Shown here piece after piece: positions 41,669-50,412 of a stretch of DNA of 64,000 nucleotides. Each line of letters starts with the position of its first letter. The stretch's first letter is position 1. Both the position numbers and the translations under genes were made by a program. Origin of the DNA: Hyphomicrobiales bacterium (GTDB lineage Bacteria; Pseudomonadota; Alphaproteobacteria; Rhizobiales; Rhizobiaceae); contig UBNQ01000022.1 of NCBI GenBank assembly GCA_900466875.1, forward strand, positions 46,811-110,810, read 5' to 3'. Under the pieces are notes generated by a model, which was given only the letters and a program-made list of their open reading frames with translations, did not search any database and was not told the origin of the DNA.

Positions 41669-42661
41669 TCAATCGCTCGGCTTGCCCACCGTATCGGCCA
41701 TATAGGCCCCGCGCTTGCCCATCGGGCGGGGCCGGCCGGTGGTCGAATCGCGGGCCGTCTGGTGCTCCAGCTCGGCGTTGATCTCGGCACCGACGATGAC
41801 GATGATGGCGGAGATCCATGTCCAGACCATGAAACCGATCAACGCGCCGAGCGTGCCATAGGTGGCGTTGTAGTTCGCGACATTGGAAAGATAGAAGGAG
41901 ACGCCCAGCGAGGCGGCGAACCAGAGCAGGGTCGAGAACACCGCGCCCCAGGTAAGCCAGCGGACCTTTGCCGGCTCGCGACTGGGGCCGAACCGATAGA
42001 GCGCCATGATGCCGATGGCGACGAAGACCATCATGATCGGCCAGCGGGCGAAACGGATGATCAGCTCGGCCCAGCGGTCCAGCCAGAGATAATTCAGCAC
42101 CGCCGGCACCACGCCCATCGCGAACAGGATGACGATGGCGATGATGAACGCGCCGAGCGTGAAAGCCAGAGAAGCAAGGTTCAGGCGGAGAATGCTGCGT
42201 TTTTCCTCCTCCCGATAGGCGACGTTCATCGCCTCGAACAGCGCCTTGATGCCGTTGTTGGCGCTCCAAAGCGCAAGCGCGATACCGCCGATCAGGCCGG
42301 CGGACAGGGTGGCGCCGCGTTCCGCGGAGAGCGCCCGGACCTGGTTGAGGAAGATATCGAGCGCATCGACGGGCATGATGGAGCCGAGCGAGGCGATCCG
42401 GTCGGCAATCGCTGCAGGGTCGGCCAGCAGGCCGTAAAGCGAGACGAGCACGCTTGCGGCAGGAAACAGGGCGAGAAGCAGGTAATAGGTGACGCCGGCC
42501 GCTATCAGCGTCACACGGTCTTCGGTGACGGCCGCAAATACGCGCCAAAACACATCCTTCAAGCCGCGGGCCGGAATTTCGGCCGGTGTATCGGCTTGCC
42601 TGCCGCGATCTTTTCCGCTCCGATCGACCTCGTTTTCCGGCACCGTTCCGCTGATCGTCAT
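41669..42661 (-). CDS. YihY/BrkB-family membrane protein
   Basis: A 330-residue inner-membrane protein with about six helices. Family motifs are evident: GVTYYLLLALFPAASVLVSLYG, GGIALALWSANNGIKALFEAMNVAY, and NATYGTLGALIGFMVWTWISAIIVIVGAEINAELE. The ATG at 42661 follows GAGGG; earlier starts reach 42688. Its role is unsettled (formerly called RNase BN). Divergent from the HerA-like gene with about 117 bases between. Confidence 0.9.
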   Translation of the reverse strand: MTISGTVPENEVDRSGKDRGRQADTPAEIPARGLKDVFWRVFAAVTEDRVTLIAAGVTYYLLLALFPAASVLVSLYGLLADPAAIADRIASLGSIMPVDALDIFLNQVRALSAERGATLSAGLIGGIALALWSANNGIKALFEAMNVAYREEEKRSILRLNLASLAFTLGAFIIAIVILFAMGVVPAVLNYLWLDRWAELIIRFARWPIMMVFVAIGIMALYRFGPSREPAKVRWLTWGAVFSTLLWFAASLGVSFYLSNVANYNATYGTLGALIGFMVWTWISAIIVIVGAEINAELEHQTARDSTTGRPRPMGKRGAYMADTVGKPSD

Positions 42662-42778
42662 ATGGCCCTCGCTTTCCCATGCTCTCATTGCGCCAAGACT
42701 TCGGGAACCCGTTGCCGCCCGTAAAAGCCCGCCTTATAAGTATTTGAGAACAAACGCCGCGAGGGAGCGCATAGTTGC

Positions 42779-44356
42779 ATGACGGACGAGACGGGTAAGC
42801 TCTTCATCGGCGGCAGCCGCAAGCCGGACGATACGCTGAACAAGGCCGAATATCTGGACCTGAAATTCGGCAATCGCCACGGCCTCGTGACCGGTGCGAC
42901 CGGTACCGGCAAGACGGTAACGCTGCAGGTGCTGGCTGAAGGTTTTTCCAAGGCTGGCGTGCCCGTGTTCGCAGCCGATATCAAGGGCGATCTTTCCGGC
43001 GTTGCCGCCAAGGGCGAGGCCAAGGATTTCCTTCTGAAACGTGCCGAGCAGATCGGTTTCCAGGATTATGAATTCGACCAGTTCCCAGTGATCTTCTGGG
43101 ATATCTATGGCGAAAAAGGCCATCGGGTGCGCACCACCATCGCCGAGATGGGACCGCTGCTTCTGGCCCGACTGATGAACGCGTCGGAGCCGCAGGAAGG
43201 CGTCTTGAACATCGCCTTCAAGCTGGCCGACAAGGCCGGCCTGCCGCTGCTGGACCTCAAGGACCTCACTTCGCTGCTCAACTACATGGCGGAGAATGCG
43301 AGCGAGCTTTCCAAGGAATTCGGTCTGATCTCCAAGGCCTCGGTTGGCTCGATCCAGCGCGCGCTTCTGGTGCTGGAGCAGCAGGGTGCGGAACATTTCT
43401 TCGGCGAACCGGCGCTGAAGATTTCCGATATCATGCGGGTGAACCCGAATAACGGGTACGGCCAGATCTCCATTCTCGCCGCTGACAAGCTGATGATGAA
43501 CCCGCGGCTTTACGCGACGTTCCTTCTGTGGCTGCTGTCGGAACTGTTCGAGGAACTGCCGGAAGTGGGCGACCCGGAGAAGCCGAAGCTCGTCTTCTTC
43601 TTCGACGAGGCGCATCTTTTGTTCGACGAGGCGCCAAAGATCCTGATCGACCGGGTGGAACAGGTGGTGCGCCTGATCCGCTCCAAGGGCGTCGGCGTCT
43701 ATTTCGTCACCCAGAACCCGCTCGACGTGCCGGAAACGGTGCTCGCCCAGCTCGGCAACCGGGTGCAGCATGCTCTGCGTGCCTATACGCCGCGCGAGCA
43801 GAAGGCGGTGAAGACGGCGGCCGACACGTTCCGTCCCAATCCGGATTTCGACTGCGCCACCGCGATCACCAATCTCGGCACCGGCGAGGCGCTGGTTTCG
43901 ACGCTGGAGACCAAGGGCGCGCCTTCCATGGTGGAACGCACCCTCATCCGCCCCCCATCCGGCCGGATCGGGCCGCTGACCGATGCGGAGCGGCAGGGGA
44001 TCATGGATCGCAGTCCGGTGCTCGGGCTTTATGACGAGGATATCGACCGCGAAAGTGCGTTCGAGATTCTGGCCTCCCGCGCCAAGCAGGCGGCTGACGC
44101 AGCGGCCTCGAAAAATGCTCAGGATGAACTCGACCCCGCCCCGCCCGCCGGCTCCGGCGAAACGACCGGCTGGACCCTGCCGGGCTTCGGTGGCGGTGAT
44201 GACGACGAGCCGCAGCGCGGCCGCAAGACGGTGGGCCGCTCGGGTTATCAGCGCGAGACCATCGTGGAAGCAGCGATGAAGAGTGTCACCCGCACGGTCG
44301 CAACCCAGCTCGGCCGAGCGCTGGTGCGCGGGATACTGGGGAGCTTGAAGCGCTGA
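42779..44356 (+). CDS. HerA-like ATPase (DUF853, YjgR family)
   Basis: A 525-residue P-loop ATPase of the HerA-FtsK superfamily. Walker A GATGTGKT (residues 39-46; Lys45), Walker B LVFFFDEAHLLF, sensor-like YFVTQNPLDVPETVLAQLGNRVQHALRAYTPRE, and a low-complexity Pro/Gly/Asp-rich region before the C-terminal basic helix. The family is widely conserved in proteobacteria and DNA translocation is assumed but not shown. No nuclease partner (NurA-like) is adjacent. Ends at a strong terminator. Confidence 0.9.
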   Translation: MTDETGKLFIGGSRKPDDTLNKAEYLDLKFGNRHGLVTGATGTGKTVTLQVLAEGFSKAGVPVFAADIKGDLSGVAAKGEAKDFLLKRAEQIGFQDYEFDQFPVIFWDIYGEKGHRVRTTIAEMGPLLLARLMNASEPQEGVLNIAFKLADKAGLPLLDLKDLTSLLNYMAENASELSKEFGLISKASVGSIQRALLVLEQQGAEHFFGEPALKISDIMRVNPNNGYGQISILAADKLMMNPRLYATFLLWLLSELFEELPEVGDPEKPKLVFFFDEAHLLFDEAPKILIDRVEQVVRLIRSKGVGVYFVTQNPLDVPETVLAQLGNRVQHALRAYTPREQKAVKTAADTFRPNPDFDCATAITNLGTGEALVSTLETKGAPSMVERTLIRPPSGRIGPLTDAERQGIMDRSPVLGLYDEDIDRESAFEILASRAKQAADAAASKNAQDELDPAPPAGSGETTGWTLPGFGGGDDDEPQRGRKTVGRSGYQRETIVEAAMKSVTRTVATQLGRALVRGILGSLKR

Positions 44357-44390
44357 TTGCGGTGTGATCGGGGGCCTGCCGCTCAAGGCT

Positions 44391-44420
44391 GCCGCCAAGA
44401 CGATGGCGGCGGCGTTTTTT
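44391..44420 (+). terminator. Rho-independent terminator
   Basis: GCCGCCA (44391-44397), loop AGACGA, TGGCGGC (44404-44410), then GGCG and an eight-T run; 35 bases after the HerA-like gene. Confidence 0.88.
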
Positions 44421-44530
44421 TTCGTCACGGCGGCGAAGAAGTCAGCATTTCAAACAATTATGGATAGGTTGCCTTAACTCCTTATCGCTATGGGTGCAGC
44501 ATACTTTATGTGACTTGCTGCACACGAGAT

Positions 44531-46129
44531 ATGTACTTGAAGCGATCAAGGGTCATAGCAGAAGCCATCATTCTCGCCTTTGTCGGCGTGCTTCTGCCGT
44601 TGTCGGTGGCGATTTACGCCGCATGGGCGCTGTCGGTAAACGCCGAAAAAGGGCGGCTCGAACTGGTTGCCGGCCAAGCTGCCGCGCGTACGCATCTATC
44701 CATTCTCAATACTGCTGCCATGCTGCGCGAAATCGATGAGCAGAAGCAGCTTGCACCCTGTTCGGATGCCCATATTGCCGAGATGCGGCGGCTTTCGATC
44801 AATGGCCGGATGATCGAGGAAATCGGCTATTTCGACGAAGGCCTGCTGAAATGCACATCCTGGGGGCAAACGACGAAGCGGATTGCGAAGCTTCCTGCCG
44901 ACTTCATGAGTGGAGACGACATCGAGACCTGGGTGGCTGTCCCGCCGCTGGTCAGCGGCGCGGACCCGCTTACCGTCGTGCAGGTCGGCAACCACAATGC
45001 CCTGATCGATCCGGTCCGTCCGATCGACCTGCTCTCGGACAATCGCATCCGTGTCACCATTGTCGCGCCGAACGGGCGTGTGGCCGCGATGCTCGCCGAC
45101 TTCGACACCCAGATGGCGCTGACCCTTGCAAAACAGGGCAAGAGCGGCATCAAGGACGACTATGTCTATGGTGTGGCTACCAATGCAGGCTGGACAGCGA
45201 TCGCGGTCGGTCATCGGGAAGAGCTGATTGCCCAATTCCGCAGCCAGCTCTGGATCTTTCTCCTGTTCGGCGCATTCGCCTCGATCTTCATCGTGGCGAT
45301 GATCCTGCGCCACTCGCGCCAACGTCTTTCTCCGCTCAGCGAATTGCAGATCGCGGTGCGCAAGCGTGAATTCCTCGTCCACTACCAGCCGATCGTCGAG
45401 CTTGCCACCGGCAACTGCGTCGGCGCCGAAGCCCTGGTGCGCTGGAAACGGCCGGACGGTAGTCTGGTGCGGCCGGACCTGTTCATTCCGCTTGCCGAGC
45501 AAAGCGGCCTTATCCAGCCGATCACCGACCAGGTGGTTGAGGCGGTGGCACGAGATCTCAACGAGCTTCTGGTGCAGTATCGATCGATCCATGTAACGAT
45601 CAACGTCTGTGCCGAGGATATCAAGACCGGGCGTATTCTCGATGCGGTTGCCAAACGCATCGGGCGCACCGGGATCGAGAACCGGCAGATCTGGCTCGAA
45701 GCGACCGAACGCGGCCTGCTCGATATCGAAGAGGCGAGCCGCACGATTTCGGAAGCGCGCAGCCGCGGCCACAAGGTGGCGATCGACGATTTCGGCACCG
45801 GCTATTCGAGCCTGCAATATCTGCAGGATCTTCCGCTCGACACGCTGAAGATCGACAAGTCGTTCATCAATACGATCAACCGGCAGAGCGCCACAAGCTC
45901 GGTCGTGCCCCATATCATCGACATGGCCAAGACGCTCAATCTCTCCATCGTCGCAGAGGGCGTGGAGACGGTCGAGCAGGCCGAATACCTGATCGAGCAC
46001 GGCGTCGAATACGGACAGGGCTGGCACTATGGCAAGCCCATGCCCGCCGACATTTTCATCACCTACCTGTACGAGAACATGAAACGCCGACGCGCCGACG
46101 TCATCCCGCTCAGGCGTTCGAACGGATAG
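44531..46129 (+). CDS. CSS-domain EAL phosphodiesterase (PdeC-like)
   Basis: A 532-residue membrane enzyme. TM1 at about 10-30, a periplasmic CSS domain with Cys77 (PCSDAH) and Cys108 (LLKCTSW), TM2 near 233-253, then an EAL domain with Glu300 (GAEALVRW) and IDDFGTGYSS (Asp419, Asp420). In E. coli PdeC the equivalent cysteines, about residues 75 and 105, form a disulfide that holds the enzyme inactive until the periplasm is reduced. It degrades c-di-GMP. ATG 44531 chosen; GTG 44510 possible. Confidence 0.9.
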   Translation: MYLKRSRVIAEAIILAFVGVLLPLSVAIYAAWALSVNAEKGRLELVAGQAAARTHLSILNTAAMLREIDEQKQLAPCSDAHIAEMRRLSINGRMIEEIGYFDEGLLKCTSWGQTTKRIAKLPADFMSGDDIETWVAVPPLVSGADPLTVVQVGNHNALIDPVRPIDLLSDNRIRVTIVAPNGRVAAMLADFDTQMALTLAKQGKSGIKDDYVYGVATNAGWTAIAVGHREELIAQFRSQLWIFLLFGAFASIFIVAMILRHSRQRLSPLSELQIAVRKREFLVHYQPIVELATGNCVGAEALVRWKRPDGSLVRPDLFIPLAEQSGLIQPITDQVVEAVARDLNELLVQYRSIHVTINVCAEDIKTGRILDAVAKRIGRTGIENRQIWLEATERGLLDIEEASRTISEARSRGHKVAIDDFGTGYSSLQYLQDLPLDTLKIDKSFINTINRQSATSSVVPHIIDMAKTLNLSIVAEGVETVEQAEYLIEHGVEYGQGWHYGKPMPADIFITYLYENMKRRRADVIPLRRSNG

Positions 46130-46156
46130 TACCTATCCGCCGGACTTGTATTCCCC

Positions 46157-46981
46157 TCAACGCCTCGGTGCCACCAGGCTGAAGAATGCGCCCTGCGGAT
46201 CCGTCGCGTTGACGATCCAGCTGCCGCCCGGGACTTCCTGCGGGCCGAAGACGATCGTGCCGCCATTGACTGTAACCCGCTCAAGTGCGGCATCGATGGC
46301 CTCGACGTTGAAATAATAGCTCCAGCACGGGATGGGCACGGTTTCAGGCCTTGTCATCATGCCGCCTATGGCTTTGCCTCCATGCGCGAAGATGCGGTAC
46401 GGCCCCATCGCGCCCATGTCGAAATCATGGTCCTTGGTCCAGCCGAAAACCTTTTCGTAGAATTCGAAAGCCTCGTTGACCTCGCCGGCGTAAAGCTCGC
46501 GCCAGCCGACATTGCCGACATCTTCGGGACCCAGTTCGCGCGGCGGATTTTCCGGCGGGATCGGCTTCATGATGCAGAGGACCGCACCATGGGGATCCGC
46601 CACGACGGCAAACCGGCCGATGCCGGGGATATCGTCCGGCTCGCGCTGGATGCGGCCGCCGAGGGAAACATATTCCTTCGCCGTCTGATCGACATCATCG
46701 ACCGCGACGTAACCGGTCCAGTTCGGTGGCAGCTTGCCTTCCAGTTCGGGCGGAAAGTCCATCATGCCGCCGATGCCGGGGCAGTTTTCGCCCTCGCCCA
46801 TTTCGAAGAGATAGTATGCCGGCAAATCATCTCCTCCCCCTGGCATCTGCATCGCGTTGACCTTCCAGCCGACGACGGCGGAATAGAAATCACCCGCGGC
46901 TTTGGTGTCGGAGGTCATCAGCTCGCACCAGATGAATTTTCCATGGGTGCTGGATCGGTTTTGTGAAGCAGTCTGCAACAT
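46157..46981 (-). CDS. Two-domain VOC protein
   Basis: A 274-residue glyoxalase/bleomycin-resistance-fold protein with domains at about 14-140 (GKFIWCELMTSDTKAAGDFYSAVVGWK, GRFAVVADPHGAVLCIMKP) and 155-272 (NVGWRELYAGEVNEAFEFYEKVFGW, WIVNATDPQGAFFSLV). The substrate-binding acid and His pattern is partly altered, so it may bind rather than convert. GAGGAG precedes ATG 46981. Last gene of an apparent four-gene operon with two DUF1579 genes and the DUF899 gene. Confidence 0.85.
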   Translation of the reverse strand: MLQTASQNRSSTHGKFIWCELMTSDTKAAGDFYSAVVGWKVNAMQMPGGGDDLPAYYLFEMGEGENCPGIGGMMDFPPELEGKLPPNWTGYVAVDDVDQTAKEYVSLGGRIQREPDDIPGIGRFAVVADPHGAVLCIMKPIPPENPPRELGPEDVGNVGWRELYAGEVNEAFEFYEKVFGWTKDHDFDMGAMGPYRIFAHGGKAIGGMMTRPETVPIPCWSYYFNVEAIDAALERVTVNGGTIVFGPQEVPGGSWIVNATDPQGAFFSLVAPRR

Positions 46982-47020
46982 GGCGTTCTCCTCTCGTTTG
47001 TGTAGGGCGGCCTGATCCGC

Positions 47021-47494
47021 CTAGTTTATGCGGGTGTGCCGGATGTCCTGAAAGGTCTTCCAGCTGCCATCCTCCTGCTTCGTCGCGGAGGTGAAGAGCC
47101 TATTGTCGTCGTCCTGAAAGACGATCTGTTCGCGGTATTCGACGGTGCGACCCTGCCCTTCGAAATCCGGACCGGTCGCATAGAGGCTGAGCGTGTTGCC
47201 ATCCGGCGACATCTCGCCGTCATAGGTCCACAACATGCCCATCATCGTGCCGATCCAGCTGCCGACATAACGGCGCTTGGCCGGATCGTAACCGAGCGTC
47301 ATGATCGTCCTGGCCTTGCCGCCCGGCACATCGCCTTCACCCTCGGCAATATACCACATGCCATCCAGCGATCGGCATGTCTCGGTCCATTGCGCATCCG
47401 GCCCCGTCATCGAGGATTTGACATCCCAGGTGCCGACCAGGCGTTCCAGTGCCCGGTGCTCGGGTTGCGGCTTTTCGAAATCGTCTTCGCTCAT
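47021..47494 (-). CDS. DUF1579 protein, paralog A
   Basis: A 157-residue beta-rich protein: HRALERLVGTWDVKSSMTGPDAQW, GMWYIAEGEGDVPGGKARTIMTLGYDPAKRRYVGSWIGTMMGMLW and FTSATKQEDGSWKTFQDIRHTR. DUF1579 has an unclear role, possibly ligand binding. Clear paralog of the next gene upstream, sharing most of these segments, which indicates a tandem duplication. GGGAG upstream of ATG 47494. Located within the MarR-linked operon. Confidence 0.85.
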   Translation of the reverse strand: MSEDDFEKPQPEHRALERLVGTWDVKSSMTGPDAQWTETCRSLDGMWYIAEGEGDVPGGKARTIMTLGYDPAKRRYVGSWIGTMMGMLWTYDGEMSPDGNTLSLYATGPDFEGQGRTVEYREQIVFQDDDNRLFTSATKQEDGSWKTFQDIRHTRIN

Positions 47495-47551
47495 CGTTCT
47501 CTCCCTGGGGTTTTCGCCTTGCGGTTCGAGCAGCTGGGCGTTCGAGGCGGT

Positions 47552-48049
47552 CTAATTTCTGCGCCGATAATGCGCTTCCATGAACTGTTTCCAGCTGCCA
47601 TCCGGCTGTTTGGCGCTGGAATTGAAGGTGCGGTGGTCGTCGGACAGGAAGGTGATCTGTTCGCGGTAATCGGCCAGACCTTCACCGCTCATCGACGGGC
47701 CGATCGTGTAGAGGCTCAGCGTCCTGCCGTCCGGCTCGACCTCGCCTTCATAGACCCAGAGATTGTCCATCATCGAGCCGAACCAGGTGCCGACATATTT
47801 GCTCTTGGCGGCGTCGAAACCGAGGGTGAGCATGGTGGTTGCGGGCTCTCCTTCGCCGCCCTCCTCGCCGCTTCCTTCCCCCTTGGGCATCATGCCGGTG
47901 CCTTCGGCTATGATCCAGAGACCCTGCAGAGACCGGACATTTTCGACCCAGGGCGTTCCGTTGCTCATGTCCGAGGTAACGTCCCAGCTGCCGACCATCT
48001 TTTCCAGAAATCCGTGCTCGGGGCGCGGTTTTGCCATGACCATCGTCAT
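47552..48049 (-). CDS. DUF1579 protein, paralog B
   Basis: A 165-residue relative of the downstream DUF1579 gene with the same order of motifs (FLEKMVGSWDVTSDM, GLWIIAEGTGMMPKG, MLTLGFDAAKSKYVGTWFGSMMDNLWVYEGE) but an additional Glu/Gly-rich insert (GEGSGEEGGEGEP) near residue 75. AGGGAGGAAG precedes ATG 48049. Separated from the DUF899 gene by 54 bases, so probably co-transcribed. Confidence 0.85.
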   Translation of the reverse strand: MTMVMAKPRPEHGFLEKMVGSWDVTSDMSNGTPWVENVRSLQGLWIIAEGTGMMPKGEGSGEEGGEGEPATTMLTLGFDAAKSKYVGTWFGSMMDNLWVYEGEVEPDGRTLSLYTIGPSMSGEGLADYREQITFLSDDHRTFNSSAKQPDGSWKQFMEAHYRRRN

Positions 48050-48103
48050 CGTATCTTCCTCCCTGATTATAAATCTGGCCTGATATCCTCAGTCTGGACT
48101 GCC

Positions 48104-48883
48104 TCAATGGCAGCAGGATGAAGCCGTCCCTTTCGGCGCGGTCTCATATTCGTCGTGGCGCTTCAAGAAACTCATGGTCGAGGTTTCGTTGCGTCCGAGC
48201 GGCGCGCGGTCGAGCAGCATCAGCGTGCCGCAGACTTCCTCACCGCCGCGGGCATAGGTCGAATAGGTGTGAAAGATCTCGCCCGCCTCGTTGCGATAGA
48301 AGGACGACATGCCGTGTTCCTCGTCGGCGATCTCGTTTACCGGCACCTTGCGATAATTGTATTCGACCGATCCCGACGCCCGCTCCTCATCCGAGAAGGA
48401 GACGTTGTAATCGTAATTGAAATCATCGCCGAAGGACGAGACCCAGGGGAAATTCCAGCCCATGCGCTTACGATAAGCCTCGATCTTCTCAAGCGGCGCG
48501 CGCGAAACCGCCACCCAGGTGACGTCGTGACTGTTCAGATGCGGCAGCGCGCCTTCGATGTGATCGCAAAAGAAGGAACAGCCGATACAGCCTTCGTCCC
48601 AATCCGGGCCGAGCATGAAGTGGTAGACAAGCAACTGGCTGCGACCATCGAAAAGCTCGGCAAAGGTTTTGCGGCCGGCGAGCGTATCGAAAGCATAGTC
48701 CTTCTCGACCTTCACCCAGGGAAGCGCCTGGCGTGCCGCCCTCACCCTGTCGCGCAGGTGGGTTTCTTCCTTTTCCAGCTCCAGCAGTTTCAAGCGCGCA
48801 TCGCGCCATTCATCCTTGCCGACGACCGGGTTGTCGGGGGTATCTTTCCCAGACGCGGTGATATCCATGCTGGTCGTATCCAT
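48104..48883 (-). CDS. DUF899 thioredoxin-fold protein
   Basis: A 259-residue cytoplasmic protein of the DUF899 family, distantly related to thioredoxin. The candidate redox segment is DEGCIGCSFFCDHIEG (Cys-x-x-Cys-x3-Cys), preceded by FDGRSQLLVYHFMLGPDWDEG; the C terminus ends SSCCH. It follows AGGAGG and starts at 48883. First gene of the operon, and the closest to the divergent MarR gene. Its reaction is unknown; thiol-disulfide or electrophile handling is inferred. Confidence 0.85.
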   Translation of the reverse strand: MDTTSMDITASGKDTPDNPVVGKDEWRDARLKLLELEKEETHLRDRVRAARQALPWVKVEKDYAFDTLAGRKTFAELFDGRSQLLVYHFMLGPDWDEGCIGCSFFCDHIEGALPHLNSHDVTWVAVSRAPLEKIEAYRKRMGWNFPWVSSFGDDFNYDYNVSFSDEERASGSVEYNYRKVPVNEIADEEHGMSSFYRNEAGEIFHTYSTYARGGEEVCGTLMLLDRAPLGRNETSTMSFLKRHDEYETAPKGTASSCCH

Positions 48884-48902
48884 GTCCGGGACCTCCTCTT
48901 CC

Positions 48903-48931
48903 TTGACATATTAGGTTGATATCAACATGAT
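48903..48931 (+). promoter_or_regulatory. marR promoter with embedded palindrome
   Basis: TTGACA (48903-48908), 17-base spacer, CATGAT (48926-48931) is a reasonable promoter for the MarR gene. Its spacer and the first base of the -10 hold the perfect palindrome GTTGATATCAAC (48915-48926), a likely MarR operator. Its position also overlaps sequences for the opposite operon, so one site can control both directions. Confidence 0.7.
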
Positions 48932-48937
48932 TATCCC

Positions 48938-49387
48938 ATGATGTCAAATCTCGAATCAGTTCCGTACTCCATGACACTGCTTGTGCGCGACACCTGCCTG
49001 TGTCTGCATGTGCAGCGCGCGGCCCGGGCGCTTGCCCGGCGTTTCGACGTGGCGATGAAGCCGATCGGGCTGAATAACGGGCAGTTTTCGCTGATGATGT
49101 CGCTCAACCGGCCAATACCGGCAACGATGAAATCCGTCTGCGATCTGCTTGCCATGGACCGCACGACTTTGACGGCGGCGCTGAAAGTTCTGGAACGACG
49201 CGGGCTGGTAAAGACCGAAACAGACCCAAAGGACCGCCGCGGCAGGCTTCTGATGCTGACTGAAGCCGGCACGGCCATGCTTTCCGCAGCACTGCCGATC
49301 TGGACGCGGGTGCATGCGGAGATCGATGCGGAACTGGGGGATGGCGGTTCGGACGTGGTGCGGCGGTCGCTGGCGGGGATCCGATAA
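48938..49387 (+). CDS. MarR-family regulator
   Basis: A 149-residue MarR protein with the winged HTH at about 60-115 (MKSVCDLLAMDRTTLTAALKVLERRGLVKTETDPKDRRGRLLMLTEAG). Two cysteines (Cys20 and Cys22, in RDTCLCLHV) lie in the first helix near the dimer interface, a place where thiol-sensing MarR proteins hold their sensor. Divergent from the DUF899 operon with a shared operator. The transcript would be almost leaderless, with the predicted start just before the ATG. Confidence 0.88.
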   Translation: MMSNLESVPYSMTLLVRDTCLCLHVQRAARALARRFDVAMKPIGLNNGQFSLMMSLNRPIPATMKSVCDLLAMDRTTLTAALKVLERRGLVKTETDPKDRRGRLLMLTEAGTAMLSAALPIWTRVHAEIDAELGDGGSDVVRRSLAGIR

Positions 49388-49396
49388 ACGGCGCAC

Positions 49397-49427
49397 AAAA
49401 ACGCCCGGCTCAGGACCGGGCGTTTTT
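49397..49427. terminator. Bidirectional terminator
   Basis: ACGCCCGG (49401-49408), loop CTCAGGA, CCGGGCGT (49416-49423), with A-run before and TTTTT after. Between the convergent marR and SDR genes. Confidence 0.85.
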
Positions 49428-49448
49428 GATCGGGACTGTTGCAATCCG

Positions 49449-50291
49449 TCAGGCCGCGTCAGCCTTGTCAAAATCCGTCGAGACGGAAATCGCCCTCACC
49501 CGTGCCAGCAGCGCCGTGTCGGAGGCGATCTTGGCTTCGATGGCGGCGACCGTATCGCTGCCGAGCGGCAGGCGGACCGGCGGGTTTTCCATGTCGACGA
49601 AATCGATCAGTACATTCGCCAACTTGTCCGGATTGCCCGGCTGGTTGCGGCTGATGTGTTTTGCCTTTTCACGCACCACGCCGGCAGTCTGCGCATAATC
49701 GGCGATCTCGAGCGGGCTGATGCTGAGTGAATTGCCTTCAAGGAAATCCGTGCGGAAATAACCGGGTTCGATTGCGGTGGCAAAGATGCCGAGCGGGGCG
49801 AGTTCGTCGGCCAGCGCTTCCGTCAGGCCTTCAACGGCGAATTTTGCCGAGCAATAGACGCCGAACCCGGCCGAGCTGCGATATCCGCCGATCGACGAGA
49901 AGTTGAGGATATGGCCGGAGCGATGGCGGCGCATATGCGGCAGTACGGCGCGGGTGACGGCAAGCAGCCCGAAGACATTGGTGCGATAGATCGCTTCGAC
50001 CTCCTGGGCCGTCGCTTCCTCGATCGCGCCAAGCAGGCCGAAACCGGCATTATTGACCAGAACGTCGATGCCACCAAAGCGGGCGACGGCGGCTTTCGCC
50101 GCATCATGCGCCTGGGTCTCGTCGTTCACATCGAGTGCGACGGCGAGAAGGTTGGGGTGGTCGCCGAAACGCTCGGTCACGGTTTTCGGATTACGGGCGG
50201 TTGCGACGACGTTGTCGCCCTTCGCCAGAGCCTTTTCGGTGATCAGGGCGCCAAAACCCCGGGATGCACCAGTGATGAACCATGTACGCAT
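49449..50291 (-). CDS. Short-chain dehydrogenase/reductase
   Basis: A 280-residue Rossmann-fold oxidoreductase: cofactor motif TGASRGFGALI (residues 6-16), NNAGFGLLG, catalytic Ser in FSSIGGYRS and Tyr-x3-Lys in YCSAKFAVEG. Basic residue following the glycine motif (ATARNP) suggests NADP(H). C-terminal FRTDFLEGNS resembles classical SDRs acting on ketone or alcohol substrates. Divergent from the LysR gene, so probably its target. Substrate unknown. Confidence 0.9.
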   Translation of the reverse strand: MRTWFITGASRGFGALITEKALAKGDNVVATARNPKTVTERFGDHPNLLAVALDVNDETQAHDAAKAAVARFGGIDVLVNNAGFGLLGAIEEATAQEVEAIYRTNVFGLLAVTRAVLPHMRRHRSGHILNFSSIGGYRSSAGFGVYCSAKFAVEGLTEALADELAPLGIFATAIEPGYFRTDFLEGNSLSISPLEIADYAQTAGVVREKAKHISRNQPGNPDKLANVLIDFVDMENPPVRLPLGSDTVAAIEAKIASDTALLARVRAISVSTDFDKADAA

Positions 50292-50412
50292 TTTGAAATC
50301 TCCTCTTGGAAAATGCCGTTCCGTTGATCGGCGGCTGAGGTGATTTCTACGCCGATCAGTCTGGTGAAATAATCGACTGGATTCTCCTTAAGTTGATGAG
50401 TAAAATTCAGCA

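Noticed and set aside
42734..44428. 564-residue frame opposite the HerA-like gene
   Set aside because: Reverse-strand shadow; rich in His/Gln/Arg and with no domain. The plus-strand protein has Walker motifs.
44696..46027. 443-residue frame opposite the EAL gene
   Set aside because: Shadow of the EAL protein, composition atypical for real proteins.
48915..48926. GTTGATATCAAC read as an Fnr/FixK box
   Set aside because: The consensus needs four bases between the TTGAT and ATCAA halves; here they are fused without spacing. MarR operator is the better explanation.
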